A DNA stretch of 64,000 bases from contig JANQGJ010000010.1 in NCBI GenBank assembly GCA_028277395.1, positions 1-64,000 on the forward strand, read 5' to 3'. Made by a program: the position numbers and the translations under genes. Shown in pieces: positions 19,095 through 27,847 of this stretch. The notes beneath the pieces were generated by a model. That model was given only the letters and a program-made list of their open reading frames with translations. It was not told where the DNA came from and ran no database searches. This stretch comes from Bacteroidales bacterium (GTDB lineage: Bacteria > Bacteroidota > Bacteroidia > Bacteroidales > F082). Position 1 is the first letter of the stretch. Every line of letters starts with the position of its first letter.

Positions 19095-19780
19095 TATCCC
19101 AATTAAAAAATATCAGCAAATCATATACAAATAATGCTACCGGAATTCGTCAGGAAGTTTTATCCGATATCACATTTTCAGTTGACAAAGGTGATTCAGT
19201 TGTAATTACTGGTCCGTCCGGTTCGGGGAAAAGTACATTGTTAAATATAATGGGCGCTATTGATACTCCAACATCTGGTAATGTTTACTTTAAAGGAAAA
19301 GACCTGGTTAGTTATGGTGATGATATGCTGGCTGAAATTAGAAACAGGAAAATTGGGTTTATCTTTCAGTCGCATTACTTACTTCCGCAATTGAACATTC
19401 TTGATAATGTTCTTTTGCCGGTTATACCTGTAAAGGATAGAAAATATAAAGACGAAGCCCGTAACAGGGCATTGGAACTTATTGACAGGGTAAATCTTTC
19501 TAACGATATGAACAAATTCCCTAACCAGTTATCAGGAGGTGAATGCCAAAGAGTCGCTGTTGTACGGTCATTGATAAATAACCCTGAACTTATCCTTGCC
19601 GATGAGCCCACAGGTTCTCTTGATGAAGAATCTGCTGATAATATTGGTGGACTTCTTAAAAATATCCAACAGGAAAATAATATAGCACTAGTTGTTGTAA
19701 CACATTCATTAAAACTTGCAAAACAAATCGGCACAAACTACCGGCTTACCGGAGGTAAACTCATTCAACAACATAGCTAA
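19091..19780 (+). CDS. ABC transporter ATP-binding protein, LolD/MacB-type
   Basis: A 229-residue ABC ATPase with Walker A GPSGSGKST (~40-48), Q-loop FQSHYLLPQLN, signature LSGGECQRVAVVRSL, Walker B LILADEPTGSLDEES and H-loop VTHS. The family includes LolD, MacB and FtsE, which power FtsX-like permeases that work on envelope lipids or lipoproteins instead of conventional solute import. It overlaps the glycosyltransferase by ATGA, and the permease by one nt (TAATG), so ATPase and permease form one transporter. Confidence 0.92.
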   Translation: MISQLKNISKSYTNNATGIRQEVLSDITFSVDKGDSVVITGPSGSGKSTLLNIMGAIDTPTSGNVYFKGKDLVSYGDDMLAEIRNRKIGFIFQSHYLLPQLNILDNVLLPVIPVKDRKYKDEARNRALELIDRVNLSNDMNKFPNQLSGGECQRVAVVRSLINNPELILADEPTGSLDEESADNIGGLLKNIQQENNIALVVVTHSLKLAKQIGTNYRLTGGKLIQQHS

Positions 19781-22700
19781 TGAAAAGTTCAGGATTCATT
19801 AAAAGAAGCTTAGCCTATTACAGAAAGCAGCATTTTGGTGTTTTTCTGGCTTCATTGATAAGTACCGCAGTCCTGACCGGTGCATTGACAATTGGTGATT
19901 CAGTGAAACTAAGCCTGAAATCAATTGTTGATAACAGATTGGGAAATATCGAGCATGTATTGACTACCGGAAACAGATATTTCAAAAGCGATTTGTCATC
20001 ACGAATAACTAAAGATCTGAACATACCTGCTGCTTCAGTATTACAGCTTAACGGGATTGTTGTATTTCCGGGGACTGATAAACGTCTCAATAATGTTCAA
20101 ATTACAGGAATTAACAATGAGTTCGTACAAGGAACCGGCATGACTATTCCCGAACTTGCAGGTAATGAGGTAGTAATTTCAAAAAACGCAAGTGACAAAC
20201 TGGGTATTAAAACCGGAGATGAATTACTGATAAAGATCAACAACGAGGGAATTGTGCCAGGAAATGCACCTTTTACCAGCGACAACGACCAGATATTAAC
20301 ATTCAGAGTTGTTGTTAATGGAATTGTCGGTTTCAAACAAGGTGGATCATTCAGTTTGAAAAATAACCAGTCGTCACCAGCAAATATTTTTATAAACAGA
20401 GATTATCTTGCTGAGAAAACGGAACTCACCGGTTATTCTAATATGATAATAATGCCTTCTGTACCTGGAATTGAAGAAACAAAGCTGAATAATACACTTA
20501 GTAATGTTATGAGGCTTGCCGACTACAATCTCCAACTCAAAAAAGTTCCTGATTCACCATATCTGCAACTAGTTTCCAACAGGGTATTTATAGACAAACC
20601 TTTAACCGGGAAAATAAAGGAAATCGATATTCCCAAATACGGAATACTTACCTACTTCGCCAATTCCATAAAATCTGGAGAAAATGAAACTCCGTATTCT
20701 TTTGTTTCAGCAATACCTGACGGATTTTTTACAGATTCAATAGGTGAAAATGAAATAGTAGTGAATTCATGGCTTGCCCAGGACCTGGATATTGTGACTG
20801 GTGATACAATAGAAATGGAATATTTTCTGATTGGAAGGCTTGGCAGCTTAACTACAAACAGGAGTTCATTTGTTGTTAAAGAGATCATCCCGCTGGAGGA
20901 AAGCGAGCTGCAAAAATCTCTCATGCCCGATTTTCCTGGATTGAGTGATGCTGGTAATTGCAGCGACTGGGAAGCAGGGATTCCCATTGACCTTAAAAAA
21001 ATAAGAAAAGAAGACGAAGATTACTGGGATAGTTACAGAGGCACTCCCAAAGCTTACATTTCACTTGACAAAGGAATTAAACTATGGGAAAATAAGTTTG
21101 GAAGATATTCGGGATTTATGTTCGACTCCCTTGTCACATCACAGGTAAACATTGAATCTCAAATACTTGATAGAGTAATACCTTCAGATGTGGGGTTTAC
21201 TTTTATAAATGCACGTACAACCGGCAACGATGCAGCTGAAAACGGGGTTGACTTTGGTGAGCTGTTCTTAAGTCTCAGTTTTTTCATTATTGTATCTGCT
21301 CTGCTGCTTACAATACTGGTAACCAGTCTGAACATAAAAAGAAGGGAATACGAAACAGGTGTATTAAAAAGTCTGGGATTCAGCAGAAAAAAAATATTCC
21401 GTTTACGATTTTACGAATCATTACCAACACTTGCTTTTGCCTCTATAGCTGGCGGTTTGGCAGGTATTGGTTACAATGAACTAATGTTGTTCGGACTTAA
21501 CACCATCTGGAACGATGCTCTACATTCAGGACTGATCTACATTCATATCCTGCCATCTACTCTAATAACAGGGATAGTGATTGGGTTTGTAACATCGCTT
21601 CTGTCAGTTTATTTCACAACCAGAAGATCATTAAAACAAGAGGGTATTAATATTATCCGTAAGTCATCTGTAAAGAAGAAAAATAATAATATACCTGTAA
21701 AAATTCTGGCTATTTCAGGAACAACAGGATCAATAGTTATTACTGCTTATCTTATGGCGTCTTCAGGGATGGAAAACGCTTCATTGCTGTTAACAGCAGG
21801 TTTCTTGTTTCTTACTGGTTGCGTATCCGCAATCTACATTGCAATGGGATCACGTTTTAAGAGAAAAACAGAACTCCCGGTTAAAAACAAATGGCAGTTG
21901 GCCAAGGAAAATACAAGACTGAACAGAAACAGGAATATTGCCATTGTTTCTCTGCTGGCGATTGGAACATTTACAATAATTGTAACCGGGGCAAACAGGT
22001 TAACATTTTCGGAGGCTGAAAACCAGAGAAAGTCAGGTACCGGAGGCTTCCAGTTATGGGTAGAGAATAGTGTACCTTTTACGAAAGAATTAAATACAGA
22101 ATCCGGTAAAGAATTTTATAGTTTATCAGGTGAAAAAGATCTTGAAGGCGTATTTTTCATGCAGTTGAGCAAACTTATGGGTGATGATGCCAGTTGTTTG
22201 AACCTCAACCAGGTCCAGCAGCCAGCAATAATTGGGGTTAATCCTTACCTTATGGACAGTCTTGGAGCTTTTACCTTTTCAAACCGGTTATCCGGCTCTC
22301 CAAATCCATGGCTTGATCTCACAAAGCAGTTGGACAATAATACCTTCCCGGCAATTGCTGATCAGACTGTAATCCAATGGGGATTAATGAAGTCGCTGGG
22401 CGATACACTTAAGTACATGAACGAACAGGGAGATATAATAAACCTTGTCCTCGTAGGCGGACTGGCACCATCGGTTTTCCAGGGGAATATTATTATAAGT
22501 AACGAACATCTTCTGAGTAATTTTCCGGACCTTTCAGGATCGGCATTAATGCTTGTTGAAACCGATGCCGATAAATCCGAAAAAGTTACCGATCTGTTAT
22601 ATACCTATCTGGAAGACTATGGAATTAGCATAACAACCACCTCTGACAGGCTGTTAAACTTTTACTCTGTTACAAATACCTATTTGTCGATTTTTATGAT

Positions 22701-23058
22701 ACTTGGAGGAATGGGGGTAATTATAGGAACAATAGGCTTAAGCCTTGTGCTGGTCAGAAATCTGATAGAACGAAGAAATGAAATTGCAATTTATTATGCT
22801 ATCGGGTTTAAGAAATCACAAATTTTCAATGTCATTTTTCTGGAAAATTTCCTCCTCCTCATAACCGGCATGACAACAGGAATCCTGGCATCAGCAATAG
22901 CAATATTACCATCAGTTTTATCAACGAATTTCAGTATATCAAATAGTTTTGTTTTCGTATTGATATTAATGGTTCTGTTAAGCGGTTTACTTTGGATTTA
23001 CATTCCATTAAAAACTGTTTTAAAAACAAAACCACTAAAGCATTTAAGAACAGAGTAG
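19780..23058 (+). CDS. Large FtsX-like ABC transporter permease
   Basis: A 1092-residue permease with two FtsX-type halves. The N-terminal helix (HFGVFLASLISTAVLTGALT, ~18-37) is followed by a ~450-residue MacB-like periplasmic domain, three membrane helices around 490-640 (the first with RREYETGVLKSLGFSRKKIF just after it) and a second set with a smaller periplasmic domain. The last three helices lie at ~970-1085 (RRNEIAIYYAIGFKKSQIF). This layout resembles YbbP/large LolC-E-type permeases, which extract or move lipids and lipoproteins at the periplasmic face. It is the last gene of the coupled set 16627-23058. The substrate is unknown; the neighbouring LolA-like protein at 24556 hints at a lipid or lipoprotein. 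Confidence 0.88.
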   Translation: MKSSGFIKRSLAYYRKQHFGVFLASLISTAVLTGALTIGDSVKLSLKSIVDNRLGNIEHVLTTGNRYFKSDLSSRITKDLNIPAASVLQLNGIVVFPGTDKRLNNVQITGINNEFVQGTGMTIPELAGNEVVISKNASDKLGIKTGDELLIKINNEGIVPGNAPFTSDNDQILTFRVVVNGIVGFKQGGSFSLKNNQSSPANIFINRDYLAEKTELTGYSNMIIMPSVPGIEETKLNNTLSNVMRLADYNLQLKKVPDSPYLQLVSNRVFIDKPLTGKIKEIDIPKYGILTYFANSIKSGENETPYSFVSAIPDGFFTDSIGENEIVVNSWLAQDLDIVTGDTIEMEYFLIGRLGSLTTNRSSFVVKEIIPLEESELQKSLMPDFPGLSDAGNCSDWEAGIPIDLKKIRKEDEDYWDSYRGTPKAYISLDKGIKLWENKFGRYSGFMFDSLVTSQVNIESQILDRVIPSDVGFTFINARTTGNDAAENGVDFGELFLSLSFFIIVSALLLTILVTSLNIKRREYETGVLKSLGFSRKKIFRLRFYESLPTLAFASIAGGLAGIGYNELMLFGLNTIWNDALHSGLIYIHILPSTLITGIVIGFVTSLLSVYFTTRRSLKQEGINIIRKSSVKKKNNNIPVKILAISGTTGSIVITAYLMASSGMENASLLLTAGFLFLTGCVSAIYIAMGSRFKRKTELPVKNKWQLAKENTRLNRNRNIAIVSLLAIGTFTIIVTGANRLTFSEAENQRKSGTGGFQLWVENSVPFTKELNTESGKEFYSLSGEKDLEGVFFMQLSKLMGDDASCLNLNQVQQPAIIGVNPYLMDSLGAFTFSNRLSGSPNPWLDLTKQLDNNTFPAIADQTVIQWGLMKSLGDTLKYMNEQGDIINLVLVGGLAPSVFQGNIIISNEHLLSNFPDLSGSALMLVETDADKSEKVTDLLYTYLEDYGISITTTSDRLLNFYSVTNTYLSIFMILGGMGVIIGTIGLSLVLVRNLIERRNEIAIYYAIGFKKSQIFNVIFLENFLLLITGMTTGILASAIAILPSVLSTNFSISNSFVFVLILMVLLSGLLWIYIPLKTVLKTKPLKHLRTE

Positions 23059-23312
23059 CAGGGTATTAACAAAATATTGATTAGTAAAGGTCACTTGTAG
23101 ATTGATATTGGTAGTTGGTATATTTTTTACCTGTATCCCTGAATAATATCAATCAATTATTTTCTTTTTATTAATTTTAAGCACTTTTTAAAACTAATTG
23201 ATAATTAGACTCTAGTAAAATTAATATTACTGATTATCATCTATACTACATCGGATGTTTATGTAAGATCCGTATAACTACCATTATTTGATTAATTAAT
23301 AAAAGCATTATT

Positions 23313-24533
23313 ATGAATATAAAATTTAAGCATCTTGTTTGGGTAACCATTATCATCTCAAATGTTTACATGTTACAGGCACAAAGTATCTCTGAAAATT
23401 CATGGTATCAGTTCCGTGGACCCGACCGGGATGGTGCTTCAAAGGAAATACTTGAAAAACCGGGCAAACCCGAACTGATCTGGAAGAAAGAACTTGGCTC
23501 TGCTTTTTCAGAACTGGTAATTACTGACAACACAATTTACACAATGATCAGTGAAAAAACAGACAGCATTTCTGGTAACGCATATATAGCTGCTTTTGAT
23601 AAAGAAACCGGAAAGGAAATCTGGAAAACCAAAGTCGATTCCATGTATATCGATGTTGACGGATGGGGTGACGGTCCCAGATCAACACCGGTAATTGACG
23701 AAAATCATATATACAGCTTAACCAGTCACGGTAAACTAAGCGCAAATTCCAGAAAAGATGGAAAACTTATCTGGCAGGTTGACTTCCTGAAAGATTTTGG
23801 TAGTACGACACCACGATGGGGATTTGCATCATCTCCGGTATTAATTGATGACATTCTTGTATCAGAAGTAGGTGGATCAGACACAAGAACCTTTATGGCT
23901 TTCGATAAAAAAGACGGAAGTGTTGTATGGAACAATGGCCAGGGTAATGCATCACACGATTCTCCATTGAAAGCCACAATCAATGGTCAGGAGCAGCTGA
24001 TATTTGCAAACGGAAGAACACTGTATTCCTACAATTCAAAAGGTGACACTTTATGGACATACAATATGCCGTTCAGAGTTATAACAGCAATGCCCCTGCT
24101 GGTTGACGAAAACAAGATATTTGCTTCGGGAGTAAGAAACCCGGGATTCTTTGTAATTGAAGTAACAGACAACAAAGCAACTGAATTAATAACAGGAAAC
24201 AGCATGAAAAATGACTACAGTTCATGTGTGTATCACAACGGATACATTTACGGATACCATGTGGCTGCATTGAGATGTATTTCCGCCGAAACCGGAGAAG
24301 TAAGCTGGACAAAACGCGGATTTGGAAAAGGATCGCTGATAATGGTTGATGACAAACTTCTGGTATTATCAGACAAAGGAAGACTTGCAATTGCAGAAGC
24401 AACACCTGAAGCCTATAACGAGTTGCAATCGATACAGGCAATTGATGGTAAATCATGGACAGCCCCGTCATTTATGGATGGAAAGGTTTATATGAGAAAC
24501 CTTACTGAAATGGCTTGCTACAAATTAAACTAG
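23313..24533 (+). CDS. Secreted PQQ-like beta-propeller protein
   Basis: A 406-residue exported protein with a signal peptide ending in YMLQAQ (about 1-23). The module WYQFRGPDRDGA follows, then KPELIWKKELG and PQQ-like blades (AFDKETGKEIWKTK, CISAETGEVSWTKRG). It closely resembles the first propeller (4746) in length and layout. It starts 254 nt after the permease and 22 nt before the LolA-like gene, so these last two genes may have their own promoter, although I found no convincing -7/-33 pair. Function unknown. Confidence 0.83.
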   Translation: MNIKFKHLVWVTIIISNVYMLQAQSISENSWYQFRGPDRDGASKEILEKPGKPELIWKKELGSAFSELVITDNTIYTMISEKTDSISGNAYIAAFDKETGKEIWKTKVDSMYIDVDGWGDGPRSTPVIDENHIYSLTSHGKLSANSRKDGKLIWQVDFLKDFGSTTPRWGFASSPVLIDDILVSEVGGSDTRTFMAFDKKDGSVVWNNGQGNASHDSPLKATINGQEQLIFANGRTLYSYNSKGDTLWTYNMPFRVITAMPLLVDENKIFASGVRNPGFFVIEVTDNKATELITGNSMKNDYSSCVYHNGYIYGYHVAALRCISAETGEVSWTKRGFGKGSLIMVDDKLLVLSDKGRLAIAEATPEAYNELQSIQAIDGKSWTAPSFMDGKVYMRNLTEMACYKLN

Positions 24534-24555
24534 TGAAAAATAAAATCAGATAAAA

Positions 24556-25752
24556 ATGAAAGAAGCTATAACATACTTACTGATGGTTGTAATGGCAACC
24601 GTTACGGCATCAATGTCGATGGCACAGGATGTTGACAAAATAATTGCAAAACACCTTAAAGCACAGGGCGGCATTGAAAACTGGGACAAAATCGAGTCAA
24701 TGAAGATAACCGGTACATTTACTGCCTTTAGCGAAGAAGACGACTTTATGTCCTACAAGACCAAAGATGGTAAATATTACAGTGAGTTAAGTCTCGGCAG
24801 GTTTGATGTAATTGAAGCATTTGACGGCGATGAAGGTTGGACAATTGACCCCTGGCAGGATTTTACATATCCCCGTGAAGTAAATAAACACGAAAGAAAT
24901 GTATTCAAGCAAAAAGCCGAATTTTTCACACCTTTTTACAACTACAAAGAAAAAGGACATACGGTTGAATTTGTTAGAGAAGTGAAAGTTGACGGCGTTG
25001 ATGTTTACGTATTAAAGCTCAACCGCGCAAACGGTAATACAGAAACATGGTATCTCGACAAAAAAACCTATTTACCGTATAAATATGAATCTTACTGGGT
25101 TGATTTTGGTTACAGGGTGATATCCGAAACATATTTTGATGACTACAGGAAAGTAGACGGAGTGGTTGTACCATTCTTCTCGGAGCGTACCTTTTGGCAG
25201 CGCGACCGTATACTTCAGATAGATAATATTGAGTTCAACACCAAAATGTGCTGTTCCAAATTCCATATGCCAAAGAGTAAAGAAATTGAAAAACTATCAT
25301 TTTTACCCGGAGAATGGAATGTAATAGCAGAAGCATGGCACCCACGTGCCAACAGGTGGTACAGGACAGACAGCACCAGTTCATCTATTGAATTTGCAGC
25401 AACAAATTTAATTCAGGAAAACATCAGCTACGACAGACATTTTGTGCAAACGAAGATCTTAAACTTCTCATACAACGCAACAGCAGAAAACTACAGAGTA
25501 ACCATCTACAACGGATTTTCATCCGATATTGATGTTTATGAGGGTGGATTCACCGACACAACCTTTGTAGTAAACAGCGTAAACATAGGCTGTGACACCA
25601 CAAACACCAGCGTTTACCGGTATCAGTACGGCGACATCGAAGACGACAGTTTCATACTTGAAATCAAGAGTTCGGCAGACAAAGGTGAAAACTGGAATCC
25701 AATGGCCCGTATGAGTTATAGTCGTAAAGAAGACGGTGGCTGCAATCATTAA
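24556..25752 (+). CDS. Exported LolA-like protein with C-terminal DUF1579-like domain
   Basis: A 398-residue exported protein; the signal peptide ends in ASMSMAQ (about 1-24). Residues 25-225 look like the LolA/outer-membrane lipoprotein-sorting fold: HLKAQGGIENWDKIESMKITG, a run of beta strands, and GNTETWYLDKKTYLPYKYES. The rest, from LSFLPGEWNVIAEAW (~250), resembles DUF1579/lipocalin-like barrels. Both halves are lipid-cradling types of fold, but no substrate can be assigned. It is the last gene of the co-oriented locus, followed by a strong terminator. Proteins of this sort often accompany LolCDE-like transporters, such as the one at 19091-23058. Confidence 0.7.
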   Translation: MKEAITYLLMVVMATVTASMSMAQDVDKIIAKHLKAQGGIENWDKIESMKITGTFTAFSEEDDFMSYKTKDGKYYSELSLGRFDVIEAFDGDEGWTIDPWQDFTYPREVNKHERNVFKQKAEFFTPFYNYKEKGHTVEFVREVKVDGVDVYVLKLNRANGNTETWYLDKKTYLPYKYESYWVDFGYRVISETYFDDYRKVDGVVVPFFSERTFWQRDRILQIDNIEFNTKMCCSKFHMPKSKEIEKLSFLPGEWNVIAEAWHPRANRWYRTDSTSSSIEFAATNLIQENISYDRHFVQTKILNFSYNATAENYRVTIYNGFSSDIDVYEGGFTDTTFVVNSVNIGCDTTNTSVYRYQYGDIEDDSFILEIKSSADKGENWNPMARMSYSRKEDGGCNH

Positions 25753-25776
25753 AGAATCAAACTTGAAATATGATAT

Positions 25777-25808
25777 CCTGTGGGGTGTATGCCTCACAGG
25801 TTTTTTTT
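25777..25808 (+). terminator. Rho-independent terminator closing the propeller/redox locus
   Basis: CCTGTGGGG and CCTCACAGG form a 9-bp stem (one G-T pair) around a 6-nt loop, followed immediately by eight T. It lies 24 nt after the stop at 25752 and marks the end of the locus. Confidence 0.85.
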
Positions 25809-25926
25809 GTAATACAGAATGATATTATTTATGATCAATGAGAAATTATGAGGTAATAGGTTAATATTTAATTAAAAGGTCACAACAATTTCTATTCACT
25901 TCTTTCCCTCAAGTCATACTTTCCTG

Positions 25927-26118
25927 TCATTCCGAAGAAAATGAAGCGGATTGGAATGATGAGGAATCCCCTCAGTCTGTTACGCAACTGCATTACTATC
26001 CCCTCACCCTGAGGACCGGTATAAAACTCCACTCAGACAACTGTCTTGCAGGATTCCTTCCTGTTGGCTGGCAGGAAGAAAAAAATGGAAAGCCTGCCTT
26101 TGACGGTAGTCAGGCCTT
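25927..26118. repeat. Hairpin-forming intergenic repeats
   Basis: The 590-bp gap between 25752 and 26343 contains no gene that I can support. It holds three inverted repeats: TCATTCC...GGAATGA (25927-25959), CTTCCTG...CAGGAAG (26057-26078) and AGCCTG...CAGGC (26091-26115). The first, followed by GAGGAATCCC, resembles the GTCATTCC-type dispersed intergenic repeats seen in many Bacteroidota. The stretch marks the passage from the redox locus to the accessory island. Confidence 0.5.
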
Positions 26119-26234
26119 CCCGGCTATAGGGAAAATGGTGAATAACAACAGATTGCGATAGTTACTTTCAACGCAGTATAACTACTTAGAAATTCGGATG
26201 GTTTTATGAAATCTAACAAAAAGTAAACTTATAT

Positions 26235-26319
26235 CTTTACTAAACCTTACTAATTGTAAACATGATTAATTACTTTTCATTATATTTGTAAATAATATAA
26301 TTTACTTTACTAAACTTTT
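26235..26319 (+). promoter_or_regulatory. Direct-repeat operator candidate upstream of mobile mystery protein A
   Basis: CTTTACTAAAC(C/T)TT occurs at 26235-26248 and again at 26305-26318, 70 nt apart, each followed within 7 nt by a GTAAA. A TATATTTG box (26281-26288) lies between them. The -33 match (TTG 26254-26256) is 24 nt away, slightly long. The layout fits autoregulation by the HTH protein encoded at 26343. Confidence 0.4.
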
Positions 26320-26342
26320 GTAAAATTTAATACTTACATATT

Positions 26343-26804
26343 ATGAGAACTAAAAGAAAACTATTAATAGAACAACTAGACAGGAAACTAACTCCATTTA
26401 AACAAACAGAGTCAGCAATCGTTCCAGATAAAGGTTGGATAAACGCAATCCGAACTACACTGAATATGACTATGGCTCAGCTTGGAATGCGATTAAATAT
26501 TACAAGGCAAGGTGTCAAAGGCCTGGAAGAAAGTGAGTCAAAAGGTTCAATAACAATAAATTCATTGAAAGAGGCTGGCAATGCTATGGGTTTCAATCTA
26601 GTTTATGGATTTACTCCTGCAGATGGCACTATTGACGATCTGATTAATAGAAAAGCAGAAGAACTGGCTAAAAGAATAGTATTAAGGACAAATCATAACA
26701 TGATGTTGGAGGAGCAGGGAATTGATGATGCAAGAATTGATGAGTCGATAAAGGAGCTGGCCTATGATATAAAAAGAGAAATGAAAAAGTCGTTATGGGA
26801 TTAG
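26343..26804 (+). CDS. Mobile mystery protein A (HTH antitoxin-like)
   Basis: A 153-residue protein matching the family named mobile mystery protein A: the N-terminus RKLLIEQLDRKLTPFK, PDKGWINAIRTTLNMTMAQLG leading into an HTH (MRLNITRQGVKGLEESESKG), and a C-terminal tail. The family is found with mobile mystery protein B on accessory and conjugative regions. It overlaps the B gene by 10 nt. By analogy with other HTH-Fic pairs it is probably the repressor or antitoxin of a toxin-like Fic protein; that role is inferred. Confidence 0.9.
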   Translation: MRTKRKLLIEQLDRKLTPFKQTESAIVPDKGWINAIRTTLNMTMAQLGMRLNITRQGVKGLEESESKGSITINSLKEAGNAMGFNLVYGFTPADGTIDDLINRKAEELAKRIVLRTNHNMMLEEQGIDDARIDESIKELAYDIKREMKKSLWD

Positions 26805-27391
26805 AATTAATATACAAGGATGGACAAACGCCTATTAATGAGGAAGAAAAGGAAGAGTTAAAAATAAAATCAATAACTACCCAGGGTGAATTGGATGAAT
26901 TTGAACAGTTAAATATTGAGAAAGCAGTAGAATGGACTATCCATACCAGGTTAAAGCCTGAAAAAATCTTTACTGAAAAATTCATAAGAGATTTGCATAA
27001 AAGAATGTATGGTGATGTATGGAAATGGGCAGGAAAATTTAGAAAATCTGATAAAAACATTGGTATTCATTGGACTCAAATAGGATTTGGTTTAAGAAAC
27101 CTGTTGGATGATACAAAATATTGGATTGAACACGACACATTCCCTCCTGAGGAAATCGCCATAAGATTCAAACACAGAATCGTTTTAATTCACTGTTTTC
27201 CAAACGGAAATGGAAGGCATTCAAGGCTGATGGCTGATATAATTATGGAATCAGTATTCGGTAAAGAAATATTCTCATGGCATCAATCAAATATGGTAAA
27301 AGCAGACGAAACAAGAAGAAAATACATAAGAGCCTTAATAAAAGCTGACGATGGTGATATTGTGCCTTTAATTGAATTTGCAACCGGCTAA
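26795..27391 (+). CDS. Mobile mystery protein B, Fic-domain protein
   Basis: A 198-residue Fic/DOC protein. The Fic core reads HCFPNGNGRHSRLMAD (~129-144), keeping the catalytic His and the G-N-G-R phosphate-binding residues of AMP-transferases. Upstream is FIRDLHKRMYGDVWKWAGKFR, typical of this family. It starts inside the end of the A gene (10-nt overlap). Catalytic residues look intact, so AMPylation or another nucleotide transfer is possible. The target is unknown. Two palindromes lie just downstream (27420-27515). Confidence 0.92.
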   Translation: MGLELIYKDGQTPINEEEKEELKIKSITTQGELDEFEQLNIEKAVEWTIHTRLKPEKIFTEKFIRDLHKRMYGDVWKWAGKFRKSDKNIGIHWTQIGFGLRNLLDDTKYWIEHDTFPPEEIAIRFKHRIVLIHCFPNGNGRHSRLMADIIMESVFGKEIFSWHQSNMVKADETRRKYIRALIKADDGDIVPLIEFATG

Positions 27392-27419
27392 ATTTACTAC
27401 ATAAAGATAAATCCCGTGT

Positions 27420-27515
27420 TACCGCACGAGTATCCTCATGTGGTATGTTTTGCTATTGTTGATTGGGTATATATCTTTAGTTTGTCTGCCATACGAGTTT
27501 ACTCGTGCGACAGAC
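27420..27515. repeat. Pair of long palindromes containing GCACGAG/CTCGTGC
   Basis: TACCGCACGAG-4 nt-CTCATGTGGTA (27420-27445) and GTCTGCCATACGAGT-2 nt-ACTCGTGCGACAGAC (27484-27515) are strong imperfect palindromes between the Fic gene and mazE. Without adjoining T runs they are not standard terminators. Both carry ACGAG...CTCRT, which recurs in the half-sites at 37664-37800, and both places also share TATATCTTTAG. They may be protein-binding sites or remnants of a small mobile repeat. Confidence 0.55.
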
Positions 27516-27547
27516 AATGGAGTTTTAAATGAGAAGAATAATGCACG

Positions 27548-27577
27548 TTGACAAATAAAATAAATGTATTAACTTTG
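27548..27577 (+). promoter_or_regulatory. Promoter of mazEF
   Basis: TTG (27548-27550), 19 nt, then TAACTTTG (27570-27577) is a full match to the Bacteroidota TTG-N19-TAnnTTTG promoter. It lies 24 nt upstream of the mazE ATG. Confidence 0.7.
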
Positions 27578-27601
27578 TAATTACATAAGAATTGTTTAAT
27601 C

Positions 27602-27847
27602 ATGGAAGTATCAATAATACAAATAGGAAATTCGAAAGGGTTCAGGTTGAGCAAAACTTTGATCGAGAAGTACAACATAAAAGACAAAGTTGAACTCATA
27701 CTGGAAAAAGGTTATATAATTCTGAAACCAATACCCAGTCCACGAAAAGGCTGGGACAAAGCATTTAAGGAAATGAATGAACATGGAGATGACCAGCTAT
27801 TATTTAATGATGTATTTGAGGACGAAAACCTGGAAGAATGGAGTTAA
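27602..27847 (+). CDS. mazE: MazE-like AbrB-family antitoxin
   Basis: An 81-residue protein with a swapped-hairpin AbrB/MazE DNA-binding domain (IIQIGNSKGFRLSKTLIEKY, residues 5-24) and an acidic C-terminal tail (FNDVFEDENLEEWS) of the sort that occupies the MazF active cleft. Its own promoter lies upstream. It overlaps mazF by 10 nt, the usual coupling for such pairs, and the complex is expected to repress the promoter. Confidence 0.9.
   Translation: MEVSIIQIGNSKGFRLSKTLIEKYNIKDKVELILEKGYIILKPIPSPRKGWDKAFKEMNEHGDDQLLFNDVFEDENLEEWS

Noticed and set aside
24079-24471. A 130-codon minus-strand frame within the propeller gene
   Set aside because: It is fully antisense to a well-supported gene, has low complexity and shows no start context.
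4746-24533. Genuine PQQ-dependent dehydrogenases
   Set aside because: The propellers have PQQ-like blades, but I could not see a convincing set of PQQ/Ca-binding residues, cytochrome domains or pqq genes. They are called PQQ-like only.
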